Positions 7,604-19,656 are shown, counted from the stretch's first letter. The stretch: DNA of 45,501 nucleotides from CAYSRC01 sp964433495 (GCA_964433495.1 CAYSRC010000015.1:1-45501); one strand, 5' to 3'. Numbers and translations are program-made. The notes: generated from the letters alone by a model not told the origin.

Positions 7604-7632
7604 AAAAGGGCCGCCTGTATTTCAGGCGGCCC
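7604..7632 (-). terminator. gyrA terminator
   Basis: A 10-bp GC stem (GGGCCGCCTG with CAGGCGGCCC, 5-base loop) is followed by TTTT on the minus strand. It sits 14 bases after the gyrA stop. Confidence 0.8.
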
Positions 7633-7645
7633 TCGGCGCAAGCTC

Positions 7646-10198
<2,553 letters not shown>

Positions 10199-10628
10199 TG
10201 TGCTCTCCGTTTCGTCTTAAGAGTCTCAAAAATATACAAAAAGTATTTTAATGCTTAAAAACAACAAACTAAGCAGACATGCGGCCGACCGGGTCGACCG
10301 CGTCCCAGCGCCGCCCCGTTCCGCCGAGGGACGGTCAAAGCCGGCCCATTCGCACCGCATCGGGGCCTCGCCCGAGACAAAGCGACGCGCGCATCCGCAC
10401 CGTTTTTCCCGCATGACCGTTCGCGCCTTTGCCAAGTGCAGGGGGCGGGCGCTTACATCGGGCGCTTTGTCCCGCGCAAGCAGGGCGCGTCCGTTTTCGC
10501 ATCCGGCCTGTCCGCCCCGCTCCGCCGTCCGCGGGTTTTCTTTTTCAACCGGCATAGACGCCCACAGACGCGGGGCGCCTGCCGCAGTCCTTATGCGGCA
10601 CAACAAAAACCGAAAGGCCGCGTTCGGC
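10199..10628. other. 430-bp intergenic stretch upstream of gyrA
   Basis: The gyrA-proximal 70 bases are AT-rich with a partial inverted repeat (AAAATATAC-AAAAA-GTATTTT) and probably hold the gyrA promoter, but no hexamer pair stands out. The rest is GC-rich with no gene seen. Confidence 0.5.
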
Positions 10629-11126
10629 TCAAAGCCATTTTTTGAAGACTATCCTCATGCCGGGGTCCCCGGCCGCGCCGAGCTCCTCTATCCTGTCCAC
10701 AATACCGGCGAACACCCGCAGCGGCAGACAGACCGAGCGGCCGCCGTAAAACAGCCGGGCGCACAAAAAACCCTCTGCCACGGTTGTGACGTCATTGTCC
10801 TTGAACGAGCATATCTCGGCGTCGTTTTCAAACAGCCTTAGCGAGCTGCCGTCGTCCCGATAGCAAAACTCCCGCCCCGCTATCGACGAGGCCGTCTTTT
10901 TTATCCGCCACTCGAGATAGGCGCAGAACAGGATGACCGCGCACGCAAAGCACACCTGCGGGAGAAGCACATTATAGGAGACATCAAGCAGACCGAACAC
11001 CTTTCCGAGACAGATGAAGGTGAACAGCGCCGCAATCAGCGACGACACCGCAACGGGTGAGCGCCCTACCCCTATCTCGCAGCGCGCGGCGATCTCGGCC
11101 TCCTCGGGGGTATATTTAAAATTCAT
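10629..11126 (-). CDS. Small membrane protein, YcxB-like (second of pair)
   Basis: A 165-residue protein of unknown function. Two membrane segments are visible (about residues 23-47 and 53-73), followed by a soluble C-terminal part of beta-strand-like blocks (REFCYRDDGSSLRLFENDAE). The layout of two helices plus a C-terminal PH-like domain resembles the YcxB-like group, but the match is weak. Its ATG overlaps the stop of the upstream gene (ATGA, 11123-11126), so the two are translationally coupled. Confidence 0.6.
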   Translation of the reverse strand: MNFKYTPEEAEIAARCEIGVGRSPVAVSSLIAALFTFICLGKVFGLLDVSYNVLLPQVCFACAVILFCAYLEWRIKKTASSIAGREFCYRDDGSSLRLFENDAEICSFKDNDVTTVAEGFLCARLFYGGRSVCLPLRVFAGIVDRIEELGAAGDPGMRIVFKKWL

Positions 11127-11761
11127 TTGAACGGATGCTCCCCCTTAAACAGCGGCACCGAGTATTCCTTCGCGATGTTCCCGAAGGTCTCGATCAGCGT
11201 GTCCTCCTCCTCAAAGCTCAGGTCCACCTTGGGGATGAGAATGTAATCGAGCATGTATAGGTTGGGCTTTTTGTTGTTCTTCTTTATCCCGACGATGTAC
11301 ATGCGGTCGGTCTCATCGATGTAGGCGATGTCGCAGTACTCAAAAAAGCGCATACCGCCCTCGGTGATAAGGTGTATCTCGACCCGATCCTCCAAAAACT
11401 CGTACTCAAACTCGAGCGGCTTGTACACCTGCTGTCCCTTGTCGGTCGCCTTGGCCAGCAGCTTTTGCAGGTCGATGATCTCGTTTTTGTAGCCCCTGAG
11501 ATAGATGTAGAGATAGTATCCTGCAAAGAGCAGCGCAAAGAAGATCATGACAACCGCGTAGCCGTTGTAGACGTCCTTTAAAAAGTAAAGCAGCGCCGCC
11601 GCCGCAACAAACGCGGCGGGGATGACGGCCATCTTTACCTTGGCCGAGCGCCGCAGCTGCGCCGACTCGTCGTAGGCCTCGATAAAATCCTTTTGAAACC
11701 TGTCGGTCTGGCTCACCGTGCAGCGGAGCAAAAACGAGCTGCTGTTGTAAGGAAGTATCAT
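11123..11761 (-). CDS. Membrane protein, YcxB-like (first of pair)
   Basis: A 212-residue protein with a short soluble N-terminus, two membrane helices (about 44-61 and 66-89), a charged connector, then a C-terminal domain (EFEYEFLEDRVEIHL... KKPNLYMLDYILIPK) typical of YcxB-like proteins. The function of the family is not established. It starts 9 bases after the gyrB stop, with AAGGAG as ribosome site lying over the gyrB end, so it is co-transcribed with gyrB. A 4-base overlap couples it to the next membrane gene. Its place between gyrB and gyrA is not part of the standard Firmicutes order. Confidence 0.72.
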   Translation of the reverse strand: MILPYNSSSFLLRCTVSQTDRFQKDFIEAYDESAQLRRSAKVKMAVIPAAFVAAAALLYFLKDVYNGYAVVMIFFALLFAGYYLYIYLRGYKNEIIDLQKLLAKATDKGQQVYKPLEFEYEFLEDRVEIHLITEGGMRFFEYCDIAYIDETDRMYIVGIKKNNKKPNLYMLDYILIPKVDLSFEEEDTLIETFGNIAKEYSVPLFKGEHPFK

Positions 11762-11770
11762 AAACTCTCC

Positions 11771-13693
11771 TTAAAAATCGAGGTTTTCGGCGTATCGCGC
11801 GTTTTTCTCGATGAACTCGCGGCGGGGCGGCACCTTGTCGCCCATCAGGATGGTAAACGCCTCGTCGGCGAGCGCCGCGTCCTCGACGTCGACCTTGATG
11901 AGGGTGCGGTTGTGCGGGTTCATCGTCGTCTCCCACAGCTGCTCGGGGTTCATCTCACCGAGGCCCTTGTAGCGGTTTATCTTGACGTTCGCGCCCATCT
12001 CGGCTTGGATCGCGTCCCGCTCGCCGTCGGTGTAGGCGTAGCGAATCGTGTTGCCCTTGGTCAGCCTGAACAGCGGCGGCTGCGCGAGGTAGATGTGTCC
12101 CTCGTCGAGCAGCGGGCGCATAAAGCGGAAAAAGAAGGTGAGCATGAGGGTCCTGATGTGCGAGCCGTCGACATCGGCATCGGCCATGACGATGATCTTG
12201 TCGTACCGCAGCCTGGTTATGTCGAGGTCCTCGCCTATACCGCAGCCGAGCGCCATGACGACGGGCATCAGCTTTTCGTTGTTGTACACCCGCTCGAGCC
12301 GCGCCTTTTCGACGTTGATCATCTTGCCCCACAGCGGCAGGATGGCCTGGAACCGCCTGTCCCTGCCCTCCTTTGCCGAACCGCCCGCCGAGTCGCCCTC
12401 GACGATGTAGATCTCGGTGCCGGTGCGGTCCTTGTTGGAGCAGTCGGCCAGTTTGCCGGGCAGCGTCGCGCCGTCGAGCGCCGACTTTCTGCGGGTGAGG
12501 TCGCGCGCGCGCCGCGCCGCCTCGCGAGCCCGCGCCGCGCCGAGCGCCTTGTCAAAGATGACCTTCGCGATAGCGGGGTTTTCCTCAAAATAGTCGCTCA
12601 GCTTGCTGTAGACGAGGTTTTCGACAATGCCCCGCATCTCGGTGTTGCCGAGCTTGCCCTTGGTCTGCCCCTCGAACTGCGCCTCCTGAAGCTTGACGCT
12701 GATCACACAGGTGAGCCCCTCGCGCACGTCGTCGCCCGTCAGGTTTTTGTCGTTTTCCTTGATGATGTTGTGCCGCCTGCCGTAGTCGTTGAACACCCTT
12801 GTCACTGCGTTTTTTAAGCCCTGCTCGTGGGTGCCGCCGTCGACGGTGTGGATGTTGTTGGCAAAGGACAGCAGCAGCTCGTTATAGCTGTCGTTGTACT
12901 GCATGGCGACCTCGGCCTCGTTGACGTCGCTCGAGGCCTTGAAGTAGATCACCTCGGGGTGCAGCACCTCGAGCGAACGGCGCTCGTTGAGGTGGCTGAC
13001 AAAGCTCTTGATGCCGCCCTCATAGTGCATCGTCTCGCTCTTCTGCTCCCCCTCGCGCTCATCTCTGAGGTTGATGCGGATGCCGGCGTTTAAAAACGCC
13101 TGCTCGCGCAGCCGCGTCTCGAGGACGTCGTAGTCATAGTGAAGCTCTTCAAAGATCTCGCCGTCCGGCTTAAAGCGTATCTCGGTGCCCACCCGGTCGG
13201 TCGGGCCGTCCTCCCTTAGGGGGCCCGTCTCCTTGCCGCGGCGGAACTCCTGCACATATTTTTTGCCGTCGCTGAACACCGTGACGGTGAGCCACTCGGA
13301 CAGCGCGTTGACGACCGACGCGCCCACGCCGTGCAACCCGCCCGAAAAATGGTAGCCCTCGTTGTTGAACTTGCCGCCCGCGTGCAGCACGGTGAACACG
13401 ACGGTGACGGCGGGCAGACCCGTCTTTTCCTGTATGCCGACCGGGATGCCGCGCCCGTTGTCGCTGACCCTAATAACGTCGCCCTGCTCGATGGTCACGT
13501 CGATGTCGGTGCAGTAGCCCGCCAGCGCCTCGTCGATCGAGTTGTCGACAATCTCGTAAACCAGGTGGTGCAGGCCGCGCGGCCCCGTCGAGCCGATATA
13601 CATCCCGGGCCGCTTCCTGACCGCCTCGAGCCCCTCGAGCACCTGAATCTGGTCGGCGTCGTAGTGGCTCTCTCTCTTTATCTCTTCGCTCAT
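11771..13693 (-). CDS. gyrB: DNA gyrase subunit B
   Basis: ATPase subunit of gyrase, 640 residues. The GHKL ATP-binding fold shows EAVRKRPGMYIGST, DNSIDEA, the DNGRGIPV Mg/ATP loop and GLHGVGASVVNALS. The transducer domain follows, then the TOPRIM motifs EGDSAGGSAKEGRDR and MADADVDGSHI, and the C-terminal tail that binds GyrA (YKGLGEMNPEQLWETTM). The length fits gyrases without the proteobacterial insertion. ATG 13693 is chosen over a frame reaching 13801 because AAGGAGAG precedes it and the protein then starts like other GyrBs. It is followed directly by two membrane-protein genes. Confidence 0.98.
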   Translation of the reverse strand: MSEEIKRESHYDADQIQVLEGLEAVRKRPGMYIGSTGPRGLHHLVYEIVDNSIDEALAGYCTDIDVTIEQGDVIRVSDNGRGIPVGIQEKTGLPAVTVVFTVLHAGGKFNNEGYHFSGGLHGVGASVVNALSEWLTVTVFSDGKKYVQEFRRGKETGPLREDGPTDRVGTEIRFKPDGEIFEELHYDYDVLETRLREQAFLNAGIRINLRDEREGEQKSETMHYEGGIKSFVSHLNERRSLEVLHPEVIYFKASSDVNEAEVAMQYNDSYNELLLSFANNIHTVDGGTHEQGLKNAVTRVFNDYGRRHNIIKENDKNLTGDDVREGLTCVISVKLQEAQFEGQTKGKLGNTEMRGIVENLVYSKLSDYFEENPAIAKVIFDKALGAARAREAARRARDLTRRKSALDGATLPGKLADCSNKDRTGTEIYIVEGDSAGGSAKEGRDRRFQAILPLWGKMINVEKARLERVYNNEKLMPVVMALGCGIGEDLDITRLRYDKIIVMADADVDGSHIRTLMLTFFFRFMRPLLDEGHIYLAQPPLFRLTKGNTIRYAYTDGERDAIQAEMGANVKINRYKGLGEMNPEQLWETTMNPHNRTLIKVDVEDAALADEAFTILMGDKVPPRREFIEKNARYAENLDF

Positions 13694-13957
13694 CGTTCTC
13701 TCCTTTTCCAACGCGCCTTTTTTAATTTCGGCGTCTGATCGGTTATATTTAAATTGATTTTTACAATAAAAACCACATTTGTTTCTTTTCTTGTCGCACA
13801 AACCGCCTTAATCACGAAGCAGCCGTCCGGCCCCGAAGAGTCCGTACAGTTTATCTCGGTCCCGCGCGGACCCCCTTAAGCCGCAGCGAACACACGGCGA
13901 AAAAGTTCTTTTGTTTACACCTGCGTCTCCCGCATTGCTTTGTTCCATGCCGGGCCG

Positions 13958-14221
13958 TCAGGTCATGTCGATTGCGCTTCCGGCGCGCTTTTTGAGGGTG
14001 GCGGGGGAGATTCCCGAGATGTACACCGTGTTCTTTCCGCCTTTGCCGCACACGACAAAGGATTTTGGCAGGTCGTCCGTGACATTGACAACCGACCCCG
14101 ACCGCTCGGCCTTATTCAAAAACTCTCTCGTCCGCTTGCTGACCGAGCAGTAGTCGATGTCGAATATCCCCACAATCGAGTCGAAGGTGACGACGGTGTC
14201 CCGTCCGAGATGAATGTACAT
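13958..14221 (-). CDS. remB: RemA/RemB-family (DUF370) protein
   Basis: An 87-residue protein starting MYIHLGRDTVVTFDSIVGIFD, the DUF370 signature. In Bacillus subtilis the equivalent gene (yaaB/remB) sits between recF and gyrB, the same position as here. RemA-like proteins form DNA-binding rings that regulate biofilm-matrix and osmotic genes; RemB is the less characterised relative. The start has GAGG abutting the ATG and GGGGA a few bases further up, an unusual ribosome-site spacing. There is a 510-bp gap to recF on one side and 264 bases to gyrB on the other. Direct DNA binding is inferred from the family. Confidence 0.85.
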   Translation of the reverse strand: MYIHLGRDTVVTFDSIVGIFDIDYCSVSKRTREFLNKAERSGSVVNVTDDLPKSFVVCGKGGKNTVYISGISPATLKKRAGSAIDMT

Positions 14222-14731
14222 CCTCTTTTTCCCCGTTCTTTTAAAATCTTGAACATCGGCGGCGCACGGTTGTCGAAAACAGAACCCGTCCCGCGTCGTC
14301 CGCCTCTATTGTCTTCCCGCCGCGGTCATAGTTTAAACCTCGGGGGATATCAAAAAATCTCCTCTGTCGTCCCGTGAATAAGTTTTTTTGTCACGGGCCT
14401 GCGGCAGCGCGTCCCTGTCTCGCCGAAGGGCGGCCCCGGTGAAGCTGTCTTTCGTCCCGACAAGCCCCGCTCGGCGGGACACGCGGTTCTTTCACCGCAC
14501 CGTGCAAAAAACCTGCACAAGCGGCCGCTTCGCCGCAGACAAAGGACTTTTTTATTCCGCCCCGCAAAGAAAACTCTTTTTCGCAGCCGTTCGCAGTCGA
14601 AAGGCGTTTAAAAAGCCTTGTGAACAACAGGGCCGCGTATGTTTTTTCGAATCCTACCTCTCCCGCGCAGCCCGTCCCCGCGTTGTCCCGTCCGGCAGGC
14701 TTGAAAAACCCTCTTGTCCGAAAACCGCCGC
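14222..14731. other. 510-bp stretch between remB-like gene and recF, no gene seen
   Basis: Unusually long for the recF-remB junction. It contains no supported gene or terminator on either strand. Confidence 0.5.
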
Positions 14732-15795
<1,064 letters not shown>

Positions 15796-15808
<13 letters not shown>

Positions 15809-16014
15809 CCTGTCACCTCAAACTCGTCGCCGCCGACCGATACCCGCTGCCCCGGGCGCAGCTTTTTTCCGCGCGCAAGGCAGCGCTCTCCGTCCACCGA
15901 CACCTCACCGCCCGCGATCATCAGCTTTGCCGTCCCGCCCGTTTCCGCGGCGCCGCACAGCTTTAAAAAAGAGTCGAGCTTGATATATTCGGTCGTTATC
16001 TCAACCCTTGTCAT
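15796..16014 (-). CDS. yaaA: S4-domain protein of the YaaA family
   Basis: A 72-residue protein: an S4 RNA-binding domain (YIKLDSFLKLCGAAETGG, GGEVSVDGERCLARGKKLRPGQRV). Firmicutes carry this small gene between dnaN and recF. Its ATG overlaps the dnaN stop (ATGA, 16014-16011), and its 3' end overlaps recF by 13 bases, indicating translational coupling. RNA or ribosome binding is expected from the S4 fold; the exact role is not known. Confidence 0.93.
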
Positions 16015-17120
16015 ATCTCGTTTTTGATCCTCACCGGCAGAACGAGGTACAAAAACCTGTCCCCTTCGACGGGCAGCACCTTCATGGGCGAGGTGGGCCC
16101 GCTTATCTCGAGGTACACCTCGTCGCAGCCGCTGTTGCGCATCGCGTCGAGGATGTATCGGTTGTTGAAGCCGATCTCGACCGGGTCGCCCTCCATGCTG
16201 CACCCGATCTCGTCGTACGAGTTGCCGAGCGTTGTCGTGCAGGTCACCACCGCGACGCCGCCGTCAAAGCTTAAGCGCACCGGGCTTTTAAAGCGGTCGC
16301 TTATAATCAGCGAGGCGCGCTCGACCGCGTCGCACAGCGAGCGCACGTCTATCCTGATGCGGGTTTTGTACCCCGCGGGGATTGCGCGCTTGTAGTCGAG
16401 AAAATCGCCCTCGAGCAGCCGTGTCACGACGGTGTAGGCGCCGAGCTTAAACACGGCGTACCGCCTTGCCGTCCCGACGGTTATCTCCTCGTCCGAGTCA
16501 CTCAACAGCTTGCTCACCTCGCTGAGCGTCTTGCCGGGCACGATGAACTGGCGGTCGCTCACGTTTTTTAAGCCCTTTTGGGTGCACACCGCAAGGCGGT
16601 ATCCGTCCACCGACACCATCGTCAGCTCGCCGTTTTCGATGATAAACTTTGTGCCGGTGTGCACCGGCTTTTGGTTGTCGGTCGCGACGGCGTAGATCGT
16701 CTTGCCGATCATCTCGCGCAGCGCGCCCGAGGGGATGCACAGCGAGTCGTCGGTGTCGGGCGCGGGCATCTCGGGGAAGTCACCCGACGGGATGCCGACA
16801 AAGTTGAACTTTGTTATGCCGCCTCTGACCGATACCTTCATGTTTTCGTTCGAGTCGACGGTGACGCTCTCGCAGTCCATCTTGCGCACCATGTCGGTCA
16901 GCAGCCGCGCGTTTAGCACGATCTCGCCCGGTTCAACGATCTCGGCGTGCACCGCGGTGATGATCCCGATCTCAAGGTCGTATGCGGTCAGGATGACTGC
17001 GCTCTCGGTGCAGCGGAACAGGATCCCCTCAATTGCGGGGATGGAGGATTTTGAGCTGACCGCCCTCGACACCCCGCTGAGCGCTTCCAAAAGCTCCTGT
17101 CTGTCGCAGATAATCTTCAT
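16011..17120 (-). CDS. dnaN: DNA polymerase III beta subunit (sliding clamp)
   Basis: A 369-residue clamp protein with three tandem clamp folds, beginning MKIICDRQELLEAL and ending LPVRIKNEI. The hydrophobic pocket that binds polymerase and repair partners is formed in part by the C-terminal PSPMKVLPVEGDRFLYLVLP-like stretch (here GPTSPMKVLP). GGAGA precedes the ATG at 17120. The 251-base gap to dnaA is the putative unwinding region of the origin. Confidence 0.98.
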   Translation of the reverse strand: MKIICDRQELLEALSGVSRAVSSKSSIPAIEGILFRCTESAVILTAYDLEIGIITAVHAEIVEPGEIVLNARLLTDMVRKMDCESVTVDSNENMKVSVRGGITKFNFVGIPSGDFPEMPAPDTDDSLCIPSGALREMIGKTIYAVATDNQKPVHTGTKFIIENGELTMVSVDGYRLAVCTQKGLKNVSDRQFIVPGKTLSEVSKLLSDSDEEITVGTARRYAVFKLGAYTVVTRLLEGDFLDYKRAIPAGYKTRIRIDVRSLCDAVERASLIISDRFKSPVRLSFDGGVAVVTCTTTLGNSYDEIGCSMEGDPVEIGFNNRYILDAMRNSGCDEVYLEISGPTSPMKVLPVEGDRFLYLVLPVRIKNEI

Positions 17121-17371
17121 GTTGTTTTCTCCGATGAAAATTCTTAATAATATATCTTTTATCAGTATCAGTATTAGGGGCTGTCAATCTGTTGAAAACC
17201 GCCGCGACAGGGCTTGTACAAACTGTTTTGACCGATAGGCCCGGTGTTTTTTCGGTGTTCAAGCTCTGTTTACAACGTGAAAGGGTTTGATGCCGCTGTC
17301 GACGCTGTCAAAGCCTGTCGGTCAATGCTTGTGAAAGCCGTCGAAAACTTTTTTCTAAGACAGCGGTCCTT
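17121..17371. promoter_or_regulatory. Putative oriC unwinding region between dnaN and dnaA
   Basis: From dnaN toward dnaA it contains: an AT-rich stretch (about 17135-17162); six triplets each with A in the middle when read 3' to 5' (TAT CAG TAT CAG TAT TAG, 17160-17177), matching the DnaA-trio rule; a G cluster (17177-17181); and a degenerate DnaA-box-like 9-mer TGTTGAAAA (17190-17198). This is the same order and polarity as the Bacillus subtilis basal unwinding system. No exact TTATCCACA box occurs. The region up to 17371 has further TGT-A-rich 9-mers of low quality (for example TGTTTACAA). The origin position is supported by divergent gene orientation and gene order. Confidence 0.65.
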
Positions 17372-18679
17372 TCAGCTCTTGGTGTTTTTGATGATGTCGC
17401 GCACAAGATCCTTGGTGTGGCTGTCCTGCTCCATCTGTTCGATGACCTTTTTTATCGCGTACACGACGGTGGAGTGGTTTCTGCCGCCGAACTCGGCGCC
17501 GATCTCCCCCATCGTCATGTTGGTTATCTCGCGCACGACGTACATCGCCACCTGTCGCGGGGTGGAGACCGCGGCGTTCTGCTTCTGCGAGCGGATGTCG
17601 TCGGCCGACACGTTGTAGGTGCGGGCGACCTCGTTGATGATCTTTTCGACGGTGACGGGCAGCGGCTGCTGCTCGCGCATGACGTCGCGTATCGCGTTTT
17701 GTGCAAGCCCGATAGAGGGGGAGATGCCCTCCATCCTGTAGTAGGCGTTGAGCTTCTTGACCGCGCCCTCCAGCTGCCGCACGTCGTTTTTGACGTGGTT
17801 CGCGATGTAATCGGCGACGTCGGGGGGAAGGGTGAGGCCGAGCGCCTCCGCCTTGCGGTAGAGGATGGATATCCTCGTCTCGACGTCGGGGGGCTGTACG
17901 TCGGCGAGCAGCCCCCACTCAAAGCGGGTGAGCAGCCGCTCCTCAAGGGATTTTATCTCCTTGGGCGGCCGGTCGCAGGTCAGCACGATCTGCTTGTGGT
18001 CGTTGTGCAGGACGTTGAAGGTGTGGAAAAACTCCTCCTGCGTCTGCTCCTTGCCGCCGATAAACTGCACGTCGTCCACCAGCAGCACGTCGGCCGAGCG
18101 GAACTTCTCGTGAAACGGCGCGGTGTTGCCCGAGCCTATCGAGGCGATGAGCTCGTTGGTGAACTGGTCGCCGCCGATGTAGACGACCTTCATCGAGGGA
18201 TTGTTTTTTGCGAGAAAGTTCTTTATCGCGATGAGAAGATGGGTTTTGCCGAGGCCCGGCGCGCCGTAGATGAACAGCGGGTTGTAGGCGTTGCCGGGGT
18301 TGTTGGCGACGGCGAGCGCCGCAGCGTGCGCAAATCGGTTGTCGGAACCGACGATGAAGTTCTCGAAGGTGTAGGCGTCCTCGCCCGCTATCGGGGCGGA
18401 CACCGAGGAGGCCGCCTTTTCGACCCCGGGGCCGGTGCGGGTGACGATCTCGACGTTGACCGGGAAGCCGAGCGTCTGCTCGAACGCGCGGTTGATAAGC
18501 CCGATATAGCGCTCCTCGATCATGTTCTTGATAAACCCGGTGCTGACCGACACCGTCGCGGTGCCGTCCGAGTAGGACACGGGCTCTATCCCGCGCAGCC
18601 ACAGGTTGTATATCGTCTCGGACTCGTTCTTTTTACAGTAGTCCTTGACCGCTTCAAGGCATTGTTCAAAAGATTCCAT
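17372..18679 (-). CDS. dnaA: Chromosomal replication initiator DnaA
   Basis: A 435-residue AAA+ initiator that binds and melts the origin. Domain I occupies residues 1-80 with a short linker. The AAA+ core shows YTFENFIVGSDNRFAHAAA, Walker A GAPGLGKTH, Walker B LLVDDVQF and the sensor/arginine-finger segment LLTRFEWGL. Domain IV ends with the signature FGGRNHSTVVYA. The start is the ATG at 18679 rather than the longer open frame, because the family N-terminus begins here and a good promoter lies 55-80 bases upstream. It heads the leftward operon to dnaN, S4 and recF. Confidence 0.98.
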   Translation of the reverse strand: MESFEQCLEAVKDYCKKNESETIYNLWLRGIEPVSYSDGTATVSVSTGFIKNMIEERYIGLINRAFEQTLGFPVNVEIVTRTGPGVEKAASSVSAPIAGEDAYTFENFIVGSDNRFAHAAALAVANNPGNAYNPLFIYGAPGLGKTHLLIAIKNFLAKNNPSMKVVYIGGDQFTNELIASIGSGNTAPFHEKFRSADVLLVDDVQFIGGKEQTQEEFFHTFNVLHNDHKQIVLTCDRPPKEIKSLEERLLTRFEWGLLADVQPPDVETRISILYRKAEALGLTLPPDVADYIANHVKNDVRQLEGAVKKLNAYYRMEGISPSIGLAQNAIRDVMREQQPLPVTVEKIINEVARTYNVSADDIRSQKQNAAVSTPRQVAMYVVREITNMTMGEIGAEFGGRNHSTVVYAIKKVIEQMEQDSHTKDLVRDIIKNTKS

Positions 18680-18733
18680 AGTCTTTTGAGCCCCTTTTCT
18701 TAAAATAAATACAAATAAAAATGTATCTACGCC

Positions 18734-18762
18734 ATTATAGCACAGAACGGCTCGGTTTTCAA
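18734..18762 (-). promoter_or_regulatory. dnaA promoter overlapping a DnaA-box-like site
   Basis: On the minus strand, TTGAAA (18762-18757), a 17-base spacer and TATAAT (18739-18734). The 9-mer TGTTGAAAA (18764-18756) overlapping the -35 is identical to the one in the putative origin at 17190-17198, suggesting DnaA autorepression. Confidence 0.75.
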
Positions 18763-18814
18763 CATTTTGCGGGGCTTGCGGCGCAAAACGGCGGCCGCGG
18801 CGAGATTTTAATTC

Positions 18815-18843
18815 TTGACAGGTTTTTGCACATGTTATATACT
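18815..18843 (+). promoter_or_regulatory. rpmH promoter
   Basis: Consensus TTGACA (18815-18820), 17-base spacer, TATACT (18838-18843), about 37 bases before the rpmH ATG. It is divergent to the dnaA promoter; their -35 elements are about 50 bases apart. Confidence 0.85.
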
Positions 18844-18880
18844 TAATTACTGCAAGGCAATAGATTAAGGAGTGAGTGTC

Positions 18881-19015
18881 ATGAAACCCACATACAACCC
18901 CAAGAGACGCCGCCGCGTCCGTGTTCACGGCTTTTTGAAGCGCATGTCCACCAAAAACGGACGCAAGGTTGTGGCGCGCCGCCGCGCGCACGGCAGAGCA
19001 AGCTTAAGCGCTTAA
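18881..19015 (+). CDS. rpmH: 50S ribosomal protein L34
   Basis: A 44-residue, very basic protein: MKPTYNPKRRRRVRVHGFLK, RMSTKNGRKVVARRRAHGRA, ending SLSA. These are the invariant L34 motifs. AAGGAG lies 8 bases before the ATG. It is the first gene of the rightward arm, next to dnaA as in nearly all bacteria, and is followed immediately by a hairpin that probably attenuates transcription into rnpA. Confidence 0.97.
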   Translation: MKPTYNPKRRRRVRVHGFLKRMSTKNGRKVVARRRAHGRASLSA

Positions 19016-19016
19016 C

Positions 19017-19050
19017 AAGAGCCCGCCGTTTACGGATGGCTCTTCTTTTT
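19017..19050 (+). terminator. Terminator/attenuator between rpmH and rnpA
   Basis: A 7-bp outer stem (AAGAGCC with GGCTCTT) and inner CCG-TTTA-CGG hairpin are followed by CTTTTT, ending 7 bases before the rnpA start. It would keep L34 output well above RNase P protein output. Confidence 0.8.
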
Positions 19051-19057
19051 AGTTTAG

Positions 19058-19402
19058 ATGGGCGCTGAGATAGGCACGATAAACAGAAACTATCTGTTTA
19101 TGCGGGTCTACAAAAGCAAGCTGAGTTTTGTTTCTCCCTATGTCGTGACGTACGTGCTGCCCAAAAAGCGGGGCGGCATACGCGTGGGCATAACGTCAAG
19201 CAAAAAAATAGGGGGCGCGGTTACCCGTAACCGCGCCCGCCGGGTCGTGAGAGCTGCCGCATTCCCTCTGCTGAAGGACGCGGACGGCTCTTTCGACATA
19301 GTTTTTGTGTGCCGTGCGGCCACCGCGGGCAAGAAATCGACCTTTGTTTCCGGGGTCATCAAAAACCATCTTGCGCGGGCAGGGGTGCCGGTAAAGCGAT
19401 GA
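19058..19402 (+). CDS. rnpA: Ribonuclease P protein component
   Basis: A 114-residue basic protein that assists the RNase P RNA in 5' maturation of tRNA. NRNYLFMRVYKSKLSF, GGIRVGITSSKKIGGAVTRN and NRARRVVRAA (the RNR motif) are diagnostic. ATG 19058 is the likely start although no strong ribosome site is seen, because a terminator T tract occupies that space; an internal start (ATG at residue 15) would cut into the conserved fold. Its stop overlaps the yidD start (ATGA, 19399-19402). Confidence 0.95.
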   Translation: MGAEIGTINRNYLFMRVYKSKLSFVSPYVVTYVLPKKRGGIRVGITSSKKIGGAVTRNRARRVVRAAAFPLLKDADGSFDIVFVCRAATAGKKSTFVSGVIKNHLARAGVPVKR

Positions 19403-19656
19403 TTTCAAGGCTGATGGTGGGCGCCGTCCGCCTGTATCAAAAGCACATCTCGCCGCACCTCGGCGCGAGATGCCGCTTTTATCCGACCTGCTCGCAGTAC
19501 GCCGTCGAGGCGATCGAGACCCACGGCGCCTTCAAGGGCTTTTTTCTCGCTCTGTTCAGAATTCTGCGGTGCAACCCCCTGTTCAAGGGCGGGTACGACC
19601 CGGTGCCCGAAAAGAAAAAGGGTCTGCAAAGGGGCGCGGGCTCCCGCCGTCCGTAG
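19399..19656 (+). CDS. yidD: Membrane protein insertion efficiency factor YidD
   Basis: An 85-residue protein with the family core CRFYPTCSQYAVEAIETHG and LRCNPLFKGGYDPVP. An amphipathic N-terminal helix should hold it at the inner face of the membrane, where it helps YidC/Sec insertion. It is translationally coupled to rnpA by a 4-base overlap, the normal order rpmH-rnpA-yidD-yidC. Confidence 0.96.
   Translation: MISRLMVGAVRLYQKHISPHLGARCRFYPTCSQYAVEAIETHGAFKGFFLALFRILRCNPLFKGGYDPVPEKKKGLQRGAGSRRP

Noticed and set aside
14646..14664. tRNA-Ser-like 3' end (TTCGAATCCTACCTCTCCC)
   Set aside because: No matching 5' T-stem half, anticodon arm or acceptor 5' strand is found upstream; probably chance.
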